A stretch of 64,000 bases of DNA from an uncultured Lachnospiraceae bacterium. Lineage in GTDB: Bacteria > Bacillota > Clostridia > Lachnospirales > Lachnospiraceae. Below the pieces are notes generated by a model, which was given only the letters and a program-made list of their open reading frames with translations, did not search any database and had not been told where the DNA came from. The stretch is from NCBI GenBank assembly GCA_910587045.1, contig CAJULG010000008.1, forward strand, positions 40,502 through 104,501, given 5' to 3'. The position numbers were made by a program, and so were the translations under genes. Below, in pieces: positions 33,883-42,505 of this stretch. Each line of letters opens with the position of its first letter. Within the stretch, counting starts at the first letter, position 1.

Positions 33883-34207
33883 TTTACAAACATATGAGAG
33901 GTGTGTATAATAAAGCAAATGGAAGGACTTCTATGTACTGAAGAAGGCTGTTTGCATTTATTATCGCATCTTTTTATGTTATTTCAGATATTTATCCATA
34001 ATCTTGACTTTATGCAAAGTAGATTTTTTGGTAAAAGGAATCGTGTGCACAGATTCCTGTAGCCATTCTTAACCGGGATCCCGGGCAATTTCCAATGAGG
34101 AATAAACAATCTGATAAAACCACGCTGACTTCAGAGGGCAGAAGATACGATATCGTATTCTTATGCCGGTAACCTAGATAATTACGAAATGAGAAAGGAA
34201 AACAGGA
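33883..34207 (+). promoter_or_regulatory. Promoter and roughly 290-base structured leader of the adhesin gene
   Basis: TTTACA (33883-33888), 17 bases and TATAAT (33906-33911) form a strong promoter. The start near 33918 leaves about 290 untranslated bases. Visible folds are GCAAAT/GTTTGC (33914-33955), AGGAATC/GATTCCT (34036-34058), the palindrome CCGGGATCCCGG (34073-34084) and the palindrome ATACGATATCGTAT (34145-34158). Cyclic-di-GMP types I and II and cobalamin riboswitch consensus blocks were looked for and not found. The gap 33829-33882 holds nothing recognisable. Confidence 0.5.
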
Positions 34208-36364
34208 ATGAATAAAACAACGCTTATAAAGCAGATCGTTATCATCACGATCGGTATGCTTCTTCTGGTCATGACAGGTATCTTGGAATTTTGTTCCCGC
34301 GGAATGATACAGTTTACGGACGGGGATGCAGGGAATCGAATAAAGACAGAGCAGAATAAGGTGATGGAAGGTGTATCGGAAAACAGGCAGATGCATAGAG
34401 TTGCAGATGGAGAACGGATTGGCTGTCTGAATCTGTGGCCGGCTGCCGGAGGCGCATCGGCAGGTCCGATGACGGTATATTATGATAGCCAGGATGCAGG
34501 TATACAGGCGCCTCAGATCATATATGTAAGGGATGAACAGGCAACCTCTGTGTTTTGTACCCGTTATGGAGCAGCGCTGTCCAGCGGAAATATAATAGAG
34601 GTTTGCAGTGAGGAGGCATATCAGAGCCTGAATCATGAGCAAAAAACTGCAATTTCACAGGTATTAGGCAGTGCGGCAATGCCGGGTGCACCCCGGGATG
34701 AGGCGCAGGGTTATATAAAACTGAATACCGGAGATTGTACCTTTGATAATTTCCAGCTCTATGTATCAGCCCAGTTAATGCTTTGGTATTATATTGATCT
34801 GTATTCCGATGCACCTGGCAGCGGCAATACCGGCGGTATTACCTGGAGCGGTGTAGAGCGCACCTGTAACGCCGGCTGGGGAAATCTGGAAGAATGCTGG
34901 AGGATCTGGGAGTGTGTCAGTACGAATGAGATAAGACCGGATTTTGCAGGAGAAACGGCAGAGTCAGCACCCGTACTGGAACTCATCTATAATCCGGAAC
35001 GGGACTGTTATGAAAGACTGATAACCGATTCAAAGAACTGCCTGGCAAAGTTTCAGATTATGGATGCTGCAGGCCTGGAATGTATCCGCTGTAATGCGGA
35101 TGGAACTGAGAATAAGGAGGGGAATTCTCTGTTGCTGCGAAGTGAAACACCGATATCGGAGCAGGAAGCCGGATTGGTGTCATTACAGCGCAGGGTCAAT
35201 GGAAGTACAGTTTATTATATTAAGAATCTGACGGAATCACAGGATATGGTATTGCGCGGAGGTGGGATGGATCTGCTGGTAGACGCTTATGTAAAAATCT
35301 ATACAGAGCAGCTGCCGGTCATATTGATTGAAAAGAGAGATACCGATACCGGCGAGCTTCTGTCCGGTGTTCATCTGCAGCTTCTGGAGGGAGATCGTGT
35401 AATTGCAGACTGGCTTACATCCGGAGAAATCTGTATGAGCAGACGCCTGCAGGCCGGACACACCTATCGTATTCATGAGGTACAGGAGGTAAACGGGTAT
35501 CTGCCGGTGCAGGATATATTCTTTACTGCAGAGGCTTCTGAGAGTCCGCAGGTTATTACTATGTATAATAAAAAGACAACAGTAGAAATCTGTAAGGTTG
35601 ACGCAGCTACAGGAGCAGAATTGCCGGGAGCCAGACTGGAATTATATCAGGGGGATGAACTGTTGGAAAGCTGGGTCTCAAAGGAGACGCCACATGTGAT
35701 CCGGGGATTGCAGAAAGGAATAAGATATCGGCTAAAGGAAAGTCTTGCACCGCTGGGGTATCAGAAAAGTTCAGATATGGAATTCACCGTGACCGGAGAG
35801 GAAGGACAAAGGGTCGTGGTGAAGAATGAGGCCATACGGGGAAGCCTGCTGATAAAAAAGACGGATGCGGAGACCGGTGCAGGCCTGTCGGGAGCAGTGA
35901 TAGAATTATATCGCATGCAGGGAACTGAAAAATGTTCGTCAGGAACCTATAAAAGTGATGCAGAAGGAAGAATTCAGATTGATAATTTAGAATATGGCGA
36001 ATATTATGTAATGGAAACCAAGGCTCCGAACGGATATATACGCTCCGACAGCATACTTTCGTTTATCGTAGATGGAAGCAAGGAACTGATAGAATTAGAG
36101 ATAAAAAATGAAAAGGAACCCGTAACAACGGAGGAGACAACAACAGAATATGTGACTACAGAGGAGACAGGAACAGAGGAACCCGTTTCAACGGAGGGGG
36201 AAGCGGAGCAGCCAGAGGGAACAGAGGAACCATCTACACTGGTCTTAGGCGCGTCCATGCAAAAACCCACTCCTAAGACAGAGGATACTTCCATACCACT
36301 CCTGGTATTCCTGGCCCTGTTAGCAAGCGGTATGATATACATCAGAGTCGGGCGGAAGAAGTAA
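34208..36364 (+). CDS. Surface adhesin with thioester domain and Cna_B repeats
   Basis: A 718-residue surface protein. An N-terminal membrane/signal helix (about 8-30) is followed by a thioester (TQXA) domain: Cys at 117 (SVFCTRYG) and Gln at 189 (SAQLMLW). The [FY]C and Q-x3-W spacing forms an internal Cys-Gln thioester able to bind host amines. Three Cna_B/SpaA-like domains follow (from about 370, 458 and 545; D-x-x-T-G-x-x-L-x-G/P-A openings), then a Thr/Glu stalk (about 637-675). The C-terminal helix (about 696-713) ends RVGRKK. The sorting signal is atypical: TPKTED where LPxTG is expected. No sortase gene is in the window. Confidence 0.88.
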   Translation: MNKTTLIKQIVIITIGMLLLVMTGILEFCSRGMIQFTDGDAGNRIKTEQNKVMEGVSENRQMHRVADGERIGCLNLWPAAGGASAGPMTVYYDSQDAGIQAPQIIYVRDEQATSVFCTRYGAALSSGNIIEVCSEEAYQSLNHEQKTAISQVLGSAAMPGAPRDEAQGYIKLNTGDCTFDNFQLYVSAQLMLWYYIDLYSDAPGSGNTGGITWSGVERTCNAGWGNLEECWRIWECVSTNEIRPDFAGETAESAPVLELIYNPERDCYERLITDSKNCLAKFQIMDAAGLECIRCNADGTENKEGNSLLLRSETPISEQEAGLVSLQRRVNGSTVYYIKNLTESQDMVLRGGGMDLLVDAYVKIYTEQLPVILIEKRDTDTGELLSGVHLQLLEGDRVIADWLTSGEICMSRRLQAGHTYRIHEVQEVNGYLPVQDIFFTAEASESPQVITMYNKKTTVEICKVDAATGAELPGARLELYQGDELLESWVSKETPHVIRGLQKGIRYRLKESLAPLGYQKSSDMEFTVTGEEGQRVVVKNEAIRGSLLIKKTDAETGAGLSGAVIELYRMQGTEKCSSGTYKSDAEGRIQIDNLEYGEYYVMETKAPNGYIRSDSILSFIVDGSKELIELEIKNEKEPVTTEETTTEYVTTEETGTEEPVSTEGEAEQPEGTEEPSTLVLGASMQKPTPKTEDTSIPLLVFLALLASGMIYIRVGRKK

Positions 36365-36437
36365 GGCGGAAATAGACAGAGAGAAAATAAGGCTTTACAG
36401 ATAGCAGCAGAAATACCGGAAGAATCAACAGGGACAC

Positions 36438-36467
36438 TTGACAGACTTTACCAATACATGATAGCAT
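36438..36467 (+). promoter_or_regulatory. Promoter of the popT-gat operon
   Basis: TTGACA (36438-36443), an 18-base spacer and TAGCAT (36462-36467) with an upstream TG (36459-36460). The start should be near 36474, about 40 bases before the DUF368 gene. Confidence 0.5.
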
Positions 36468-36513
36468 TTTTCACAGTTGGGAATTTAAGGCAGAAAGAAA
36501 GGAAAGTTAGATT

Positions 36514-37434
36514 ATGATTATGAAGATTTTGGGTGGATTTCTCATGGCGCTGGCGGACAGTGTTCCTGGTGTATCCGGTGGGACAGTAGCGTTTATTCTG
36601 GGTTTGTATGATGATTTCATTAATTCTCTCAATAATATTATCAGCAAGGATAAGGAGAAAAGAAAGGCAGCGATTTTATTTCTGCTCAAGCTTGGTATTG
36701 GCTGGGTGGTTGGAATGGCATCCGCAGCGATCGTAATAACCAGTATTTTTGAAAGCCACATATATGCCATCAGTTCATTATTTATCGGATTTGTATTATT
36801 TGCGATCCCTCTGATCGTCATTGAGGAGAAGGAGACATTTAAAGGAAAATATCAGAATATCCTGTTTGCTATACTGGGAATTGCCCTGGTAGTCGGGATC
36901 ACGTATTTTTCAAACCATACATTTTTGAAGGGTACGATAGATTTAAGTATTTCTGGTTTGAATCCGGGGCTTTGCATTTATTTATTTGTAGCCGCCATGT
37001 GTGCGATCTCAGCTATGGTGCTGCCGGGAATCTCCGGTTCTACATTAATGCTGGTATTTGGCATTTATCAGCCGATCATGATAGCGATCAAAGGGTTTCT
37101 GACGATGGATCTTTCCTATACCCTGGCGCTGGTCATCTTCAGTCTGGGGATGCTGGCAGGAATCTTTACGGTGGTAAAGGCTCTGCGGTATGGCCTGAAG
37201 CGGCACAGGAGTGCCATTATGTATCTGATCGTTGGAATGATGCTGGGTTCATTTTATGCAATTATCATGGGACCGTCTGCAATCAGTAATCCGGTGGAAC
37301 CATTATCCTGGCAAACTTTCCGCTTTGTATTTTTTATCGCAGGTGGTATTATTATATTAGGTTTGCAGGCACTTAAGCAAGTATTGGAAAAGAATGCGGC
37401 AGACAGAGGATTGAATAAGAACGAAGCCGAGTAA
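36514..37434 (+). CDS. popT: DUF368 family undecaprenyl-phosphate translocase (PopT-like)
   Basis: DUF368 proteins have been shown in recent work to return undecaprenyl phosphate across the membrane for cell-wall synthesis. The 306 residues have about eight helices. The family hallmark GGFLMALADSVPGVSGGTVAFILGLYDDFI (about 6-35) repeats in AMVLPGISGSTLMLVFGIY (about 167-185), reflecting an internal inverted repeat. Assignment is by family. AAGGAAAG lies before the ATG. gatC starts 28 bases downstream, likely in the same transcript. Confidence 0.85.
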   Translation: MIMKILGGFLMALADSVPGVSGGTVAFILGLYDDFINSLNNIISKDKEKRKAAILFLLKLGIGWVVGMASAAIVITSIFESHIYAISSLFIGFVLFAIPLIVIEEKETFKGKYQNILFAILGIALVVGITYFSNHTFLKGTIDLSISGLNPGLCIYLFVAAMCAISAMVLPGISGSTLMLVFGIYQPIMIAIKGFLTMDLSYTLALVIFSLGMLAGIFTVVKALRYGLKRHRSAIMYLIVGMMLGSFYAIIMGPSAISNPVEPLSWQTFRFVFFIAGGIIILGLQALKQVLEKNAADRGLNKNEAE

Positions 37435-37462
37435 TACAGGCAGAATGAGGAGGCAGTTTCAG

Positions 37463-37750
37463 ATGACAATTACAGATGAGACCATTGAATATGTTGGTAT
37501 CCTTGCAAAGCTGGAGCTTTCCGAGGAGGAAAAGGAACAGGCAAAGAAGGACATGAGTGATATGCTGGCATATGTGAGCAAGCTGAATGAATTGAACACG
37601 GATGCGGTAGAACCGATGAGCCATACCTTTGATGTAAATAATGTATTTCGTGAAGATGTAGTGACCAATGGTGATGACCGGGAAAACATGATATTAAATG
37701 CACCGGAGCGCAAGGACGGATGCTACAAGGTTCCGAAAACATTTGACTAA
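37463..37750 (+). CDS. gatC: Asp-tRNA(Asn)/Glu-tRNA(Gln) amidotransferase subunit C
   Basis: The small clamp subunit that holds GatA and GatB together. The start at 37463 (MTITDETIEYVGILAKLELSEEE) is preferred because GAGGAGG lies 9 bases upstream; an alternative ATG 18 bases earlier overlaps that site. The C-terminal part has the family's EPMSHTFDVNNVFREDVV. It is 95 residues. gatA starts 14 bases later. Confidence 0.95.
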   Translation: MTITDETIEYVGILAKLELSEEEKEQAKKDMSDMLAYVSKLNELNTDAVEPMSHTFDVNNVFREDVVTNGDDRENMILNAPERKDGCYKVPKTFD

Positions 37751-37764
37751 GGAGGGGCAGGGAT

Positions 37765-39237
37765 ATGGATTTGATGAGTATGACAGCGGTAGAGCTGGGA
37801 AAACGGATTGCCTCTGGCGAGGTTTCTGCGGTAGAGGCGGCAGAGGCGGCATTGAACAGAACCGGGCGATTGGAGAAGGACTATAACTGCTTTGTAACCG
37901 TGGATGCAGAAGGCGCACTGGCACAGGCAGAGGCGGTGCAAAAGAGAATTGCAGCCGGAAATCGAATGAGCCCCCTGGCAGGAGTTCCGGTAGCGATTAA
38001 GGATAATATGTGTATAAATGGTATGCTGACTACCTGTAGCTCGAAGATATTGAGTAATTTTAAGCCGACCTATACTGCGGAAGCAGTAGTTCAGTTACAA
38101 AAGGCAGGAGCTGTGATCATCGGGAAAACCAATATGGATGAATTTGCCATGGGATCGACTACAGAAACATCCTTTTATGGTGAGACCAGGAATCCCTGGG
38201 ATAAGACCCGGGTTCCCGGCGGTTCCTCCGGTGGCTCTGCTGCGGCTGTAGCAGCAGAGGAAGTGCCTTATGCATTGGGTTCGGATACCGGCGGTTCGAT
38301 CCGTCAGCCTGCTGCCTTTTGTGGTGTGACCGGTATTAAGCCAACCTATGGGCGGGTATCCCGGTATGGATTGATCGCCTATGGTTCTTCCCTGGATCAG
38401 ATCGGGCCTCTGGCAAAGGATGTAACGGATTGTGCCACTGTATTAGAGATTATCAGCAGACATGACAGCAAGGATTCTACCTCCGTTGATCAGGGAGATA
38501 CGGATTTTACATCTGCTCTTGTCGATGATGTGAAGGGAATGCGGATTGGAATCCCGAGAGATTATTTCGGAACAGGCATTGATCCGGATGTGAAGGAACA
38601 GGTACTGGCAGCAGCAAAGACACTGGAGGCAAAGGGGGCTATTGTTGAAGAATTCGATTTGAGTCTGGTTGAATATGCCATACCGGCATATTATATCATT
38701 GCCTCTGCGGAGGCCAGTTCGAATCTGGAGCGGTTTGACGGCGTGAAGTATGGATATCGGACAGAGGATTTTCGGGACCTGCACAATATGTATAAGAAGA
38801 CCCGTTCGGAGGGCTTTGGAGCAGAGGTGAAACGGAGGATTATGCTCGGTTCCTTTGTATTAAGCTCCGGTTATTATGATGCTTATTATATAAAGGCTTT
38901 GCGTACCAAGGCTCTGATCAAGCAGGCATTCGATAAGGCATTCGAAAAATATGATCTGCTTCTGGGACCTGTGGCACCGACCACAGCATTGAAGCTGGGA
39001 GAAAGCCTCTCTGATCCGCTTAAGATGTATCTGGGAGATATCTATACAGTGTCTGTGAATCTGGCAGGACTGCCGGGGATTTCCCTTCCATGCGGTTTTG
39101 ACAGGAATGGCCTTCCGGTAGGAATGCAGCTTTTAGCCAGGGCCTTTGATGAAAAGACCATGCTTCGTGCCGCATATGCATTTGAACAGACAAGAGATTA
39201 TAAGCGTCCGGCTGAATTAGCGGAAGGAGGGCTGTAG
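37765..39237 (+). CDS. gatA: Asp-tRNA(Asn)/Glu-tRNA(Gln) amidotransferase subunit A
   Basis: Releases ammonia from glutamine for transamidation of misacylated tRNA. The 490-residue amidase-signature enzyme has the catalytic Lys in PVAIKDNMC (about 75-83) and the Ser-rich GGSSGGSAAAVAAEEVPYALGSDTGGSIRQPA segment (near 152-183) holding the cis-Ser and nucleophile Ser. The start follows AAGGAGGGG. gatB begins 1 base after the stop. The gatCAB set implies that the organism makes Gln-tRNA or Asn-tRNA indirectly. Confidence 0.97.
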   Translation: MDLMSMTAVELGKRIASGEVSAVEAAEAALNRTGRLEKDYNCFVTVDAEGALAQAEAVQKRIAAGNRMSPLAGVPVAIKDNMCINGMLTTCSSKILSNFKPTYTAEAVVQLQKAGAVIIGKTNMDEFAMGSTTETSFYGETRNPWDKTRVPGGSSGGSAAAVAAEEVPYALGSDTGGSIRQPAAFCGVTGIKPTYGRVSRYGLIAYGSSLDQIGPLAKDVTDCATVLEIISRHDSKDSTSVDQGDTDFTSALVDDVKGMRIGIPRDYFGTGIDPDVKEQVLAAAKTLEAKGAIVEEFDLSLVEYAIPAYYIIASAEASSNLERFDGVKYGYRTEDFRDLHNMYKKTRSEGFGAEVKRRIMLGSFVLSSGYYDAYYIKALRTKALIKQAFDKAFEKYDLLLGPVAPTTALKLGESLSDPLKMYLGDIYTVSVNLAGLPGISLPCGFDRNGLPVGMQLLARAFDEKTMLRAAYAFEQTRDYKRPAELAEGGL

Positions 39238-39238
39238 G

Positions 39239-40669
39239 ATGAACAAGGTATATGAAACTGTGATCGGCTTGGAAGTACATGTGGAGCTGGCTACAAAGAC
39301 TAAGATCTTCTGTGGATGCAGTACCGCATTTGGCGGAGCACCCAATACACATACCTGTCCGGTCTGTACCGGTATGCCGGGCTCTCTGCCGGTTCTGAAT
39401 CGAAGCGTTGTTGAGAAGGCAGTGGCAGTAGGTCTGGCAACGAATTGTACGATCACCAGGAATTGCAAGTTTGACCGGAAGAATTATTTTTATCCGGACA
39501 ATCCCCAGAATTATCAGATATCCCAGTTATATTATCCAATCTGCAGGGATGGTAAGATTGAGATAGAGGTGGATGGAGCAAAGAAGTTTATCGGAATTCA
39601 TGAGATTCATATGGAGGAGGATGCAGGAAAGCTGGTTCACGATCCATATGATGATTCCTCTCTGGTAGATTTTAATCGTTCAGGCGTACCGTTAATTGAA
39701 ATTGTATCAGAACCGGATATGCGTTCAGCGGAAGAGGTGATCGCCTATCTGGATAAGCTCCGGCTGATCATTCAGTATCTGGGAGCATCGGACTGTAAAT
39801 TAAATGAAGGGTCTATGCGGGCAGATGTAAATCTTTCCATCCGGGAGATGGGAGCAGAGCAGTTTGGAACCCGTACGGAAATGAAGAATCTGAATTCCTT
39901 TAAAGCTATTGCCCGTGCCATTGAGAATGAGCGGGAGCGTCAGATTGATCTGTTAGAGGAAGGGAAAGAGGTAATACAGGAAACCCGGCGGTGGGATGAT
40001 GCAAAGGGATACTCTTATGCTATGCGTTCCAAGGAGGATGCACAGGATTATCGCTATTTCCCGGATCCGGATCTGGTTCCGGTCCGGATCAGTGATGAAT
40101 GGCTGGAGGAAATCCGGGCGAAGCAGCCGGAGCTAAGGGCTGAGAAGCAGGAGCGCTATAAGCGGGAGTATGATATTCCGGAGTATGATATTGACATTAT
40201 TACATCATCAAAGCGAATGGCAGATATTTTTGAGGAAACGATAGCACTTGGCGCAGCACCAAAGAAGGTCTCCAACTGGCTGATGGTAGAAACCATGCGG
40301 TTGTTGAAGGAACATGAAAAGGAAGCGGATGAAATTGCATTTTCTGCGGAAAATCTGGCAAAGCTGATCCGGATGGTGGAATCCCGGGTAATTAATGGAA
40401 CGGTTGCAAAAGAAGTATTTGAACAGATATTTGCAGAGGATATTGATCCCGAGCAATATGTAGAGGAGCACGGTTTAAAGACAGTCAGTGATGAGGGTGC
40501 CATGCGGAGTATCATTGAAGAAGTCATCGCAGGAAATCCGCAGTCGGTAGAGGATTACCGGAACGGAAAAGAAAAGGCAATCGGATTCTTAGTAGGACAG
40601 ACCATGAAGGCAATGAAGGGAAAAGCAGATCCGGGCATGGTGAATCAGATGTTAAGGGAAATGTTATAG
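39239..40669 (+). CDS. gatB: Asp-tRNA(Asn)/Glu-tRNA(Gln) amidotransferase subunit B
   Basis: The tRNA-binding and kinase-like subunit that activates the side-chain carboxylate. The 476 residues open YETVIGLEVHVELATKTKIFC and contain the zinc site cysteines (CGCS and CPVC near 23-42), the GIHEIHMEEDAGKL block (about 119-132) and the C-terminal YqeY/tail helical domain that contacts the tRNA. Full length. It closes the gatCAB set; the next gene begins 2 bases after its stop. Confidence 0.97.
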   Translation: MNKVYETVIGLEVHVELATKTKIFCGCSTAFGGAPNTHTCPVCTGMPGSLPVLNRSVVEKAVAVGLATNCTITRNCKFDRKNYFYPDNPQNYQISQLYYPICRDGKIEIEVDGAKKFIGIHEIHMEEDAGKLVHDPYDDSSLVDFNRSGVPLIEIVSEPDMRSAEEVIAYLDKLRLIIQYLGASDCKLNEGSMRADVNLSIREMGAEQFGTRTEMKNLNSFKAIARAIENERERQIDLLEEGKEVIQETRRWDDAKGYSYAMRSKEDAQDYRYFPDPDLVPVRISDEWLEEIRAKQPELRAEKQERYKREYDIPEYDIDIITSSKRMADIFEETIALGAAPKKVSNWLMVETMRLLKEHEKEADEIAFSAENLAKLIRMVESRVINGTVAKEVFEQIFAEDIDPEQYVEEHGLKTVSDEGAMRSIIEEVIAGNPQSVEDYRNGKEKAIGFLVGQTMKAMKGKADPGMVNQMLREML

Positions 40670-40671
40670 TT

Positions 40672-42024
40672 ATGAGAATATGCAGAATAAAACAGGGAAT
40701 CATGGCAATATTATGTATTCTGCTTGTTCTGTTACCGGGCTGTCAGGATCAACCACAGGTTGTAGCTGTTTCGGGGCATGCAGATATGCTTCCTCCTTCT
40801 TCTGTTTCCGTTGAACCAACACAGGAGCAGAAGCTGGAACGCTATATTCAGACTATGACTCTGGAGGAAAAGGTCGGACAATTATTCTATGTAACGATTG
40901 GAAATCTGGGTCAGCCGGGAGAATCCGTTTCTCCCGGCGGAACCGGGATAACAGAACGGGAAATAGAGGTATTGCAGCAGTATGCGCCTGGCGGGATCAT
41001 ATTGATGGGGAGTAATATCTACTCGGATTCCCAGGTACAGGAGTTAATCGGAACGCTGCAGGACAGTAGCAGGATTCCGCTATTTATCGGAGTGGATGAG
41101 GAAGGCGGTATGGTAAGCCGGCTGGGAAAGGCAGATGGAATCTCAATGGAGAATGTAGGCTCCATGAAAGCAATCGGAGCCTCTCAGGATGAGCGACAGG
41201 CATATGAGACAGGGAAGACATTGGCATCCGGTCTGTCTGCGCTTGGCTTTAACATGGACTTTGCACCAGTGGCGGATGTGCTGACGAATCCAAATAATTA
41301 TGAGATAGGTTCCCGATCATTTGGATCCGATGCGATTTTGGTTGCGAATATGGTCCGAAACGAAGTACAGGGCTTACAGGAGCATGGAATCTGTGCAGTT
41401 GCAAAGCACTTTCCCGGACACGGAGGAGTGATCGGGAACAGTCATAATAATCTTCAGTATGTGGATACATCGCTTGAAGAACTGCGAAATACAGAATTTC
41501 TTCCCTTTCAGGCGGCAATACAGGCAGATTCCGATGTGATCTTAATATCCCATCTGGTATTAACGGATGTGGAGCCGGAACATCCGTCCACCCTTTCAGG
41601 ATCCGTTGTGAATGGACTGCTCCGGGAAGAATTAGGGTACGAGGGTATCATCATTACGGATTCTTTTCAAATGGGTTCCATAACTGAGAATTATGATCAG
41701 GCGGAAGCAGCGGTTATGGCCATTCAGTCCGGCTGCGATATGATATTAATGCCTGCTGAATATGAGTCCTGTTATCAGGGAATTTTAGAAGCAGTACAGA
41801 CAGGGTCGATCACGGAGGAACAGATTAATCAGATATGTATCCGGATCCTGCAGACAAAAATAAAAAGAGGAATTCTGACCATGGATCAGGTCGAATTCCT
41901 CTTTTGTTCTATTCCTCAATCTGCGCTTCGTACTGGTCGAATAAGTAATCATATATATGGGCGAGGCCTACGAATTCACAGCCATATAGATACTCTCCGT
42001 TTTCTAATTGTTCGGTACGAATGA
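40672..42024 (+). CDS. Lipoprotein glycoside hydrolase family 3, beta-N-acetylhexosaminidase-like
   Basis: Likely trims peptidoglycan fragments outside the membrane. An N-terminal signal ends in a lipobox (LLPGC, Cys24). The GH3 barrel shows VGQLFYVT, GVDEEGGMVSRLG (about 142-154), AKHFPGHG (about 244-251, the His-Asp/His dyad region of NagZ-like enzymes) and ITDSFQMGSI (Asp about 329). The usual end of the domain is near LQTKIKRGIL (residue 405); another 45 residues follow, read through a terminator hairpin and antisense to the end of the PilZ gene. The extension may come from loss of the original stop. Confidence 0.87.
   Translation: MRICRIKQGIMAILCILLVLLPGCQDQPQVVAVSGHADMLPPSSVSVEPTQEQKLERYIQTMTLEEKVGQLFYVTIGNLGQPGESVSPGGTGITEREIEVLQQYAPGGIILMGSNIYSDSQVQELIGTLQDSSRIPLFIGVDEEGGMVSRLGKADGISMENVGSMKAIGASQDERQAYETGKTLASGLSALGFNMDFAPVADVLTNPNNYEIGSRSFGSDAILVANMVRNEVQGLQEHGICAVAKHFPGHGGVIGNSHNNLQYVDTSLEELRNTEFLPFQAAIQADSDVILISHLVLTDVEPEHPSTLSGSVVNGLLREELGYEGIIITDSFQMGSITENYDQAEAAVMAIQSGCDMILMPAEYESCYQGILEAVQTGSITEEQINQICIRILQTKIKRGILTMDQVEFLFCSIPQSALRTGRISNHIYGRGLRIHSHIDTLRFLIVRYE
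41863..41905. terminator. Terminator hairpin inside the 3' end of the GH3 gene, ending the PilZ gene
   Basis: AAAAGAGGAATTCTGACC (41863-41880) pairs with GGTCGAATTCCTCTTTT (41889-41905, one bulge). On the - strand it directly follows the PilZ stop and has a long T-rich tail, so it terminates pilZ well. On the + strand the T run is weak (TTTTGTTCT), but it lies before the GH3 stop codon. Confidence 0.8.
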
Positions 42025-42256
42025 TCTTAACTACATATCTCAGTCTATCTTTTACACCGTTAAATTCAATTTTTGCATTAAAATAGTAATTTAATGGAAG
42101 CTGAGTGGTAGTGGTAAAGCCGATCCCAGACTTTGATATATTAAATACGTTAAATTCTGCATTTCCGATTGATAATTTCTCACTTTGATTAAAAAGAGAA
42201 GAAACTTCAAGAGTAAGTTTAATTGGCAGACGCTTGTATCTCCTTTTTTCAGCCAT
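41909..42256 (-). CDS. PilZ domain protein, cyclic-di-GMP receptor candidate
   Basis: A 115-residue single PilZ domain. The c-di-GMP motif RRYKRLPIKL (R-x3-R at the N-terminus, about 5-14) and the N-x-S-x-x-G motif (NISKSGIGF, about 43-51) are both intact. The start at 42256 (MAEKRRYKR) follows AAAGGAGG; longer frames are not supported. An extended -10 (TGGTATAAT on the - strand, about 42287-42295) lies upstream. Its 3' end overlaps the GH3 gene by 116 bases in the opposite direction. No c-di-GMP enzyme is in the window. Confidence 0.88.
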   Translation of the reverse strand: MAEKRRYKRLPIKLTLEVSSLFNQSEKLSIGNAEFNVFNISKSGIGFTTTTQLPLNYYFNAKIEFNGVKDRLRYVVKIIRTEQLENGEYLYGCEFVGLAHIYDYLFDQYEAQIEE

Positions 42257-42363
42257 GATGATTCCTCCTTTAATTATGCTATGATAATTATACCAAATTG
42301 AAAGGGGATATGCTAGAGTAAAATGTAGAAATACGACAAATGCAACAGAAGGAGAATCAACCA

Positions 42364-42392
42364 TTGACAGTTAATTAGAAAAAGGACATAAT
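42364..42392 (+). promoter_or_regulatory. Promoter of purF
   Basis: TTGACA (42364-42369), 17 bases and CATAAT (42387-42392). The start near 42399 leaves about 107 leader bases with a hairpin (CACTTCGGA with TTCCGGAGGTG, 42438-42467). No purine riboswitch core was found. Confidence 0.65.
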
Positions 42393-42505
42393 GATACATG
42401 GAAATTGATAAATCGATAGGATCAGAATATCAGAGATCACTTCGGAGGGGTCTGTCTTCCGGAGGTGCAGTTTCAGATTGACAGAAGAAATACGAGGAGA
42501 ATGAA

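Noticed and set aside
33918..34207. Cyclic-di-GMP or cobalamin riboswitch before the adhesin
   Set aside because: Consensus core blocks were compared and do not match.
42257..42364. 36-residue N-terminal extension of the PilZ protein
   Set aside because: No ribosome site at the far start; AAAGGAGG directly precedes the ATG at 42256 and the R-x3-R motif is expected near the N-terminus.
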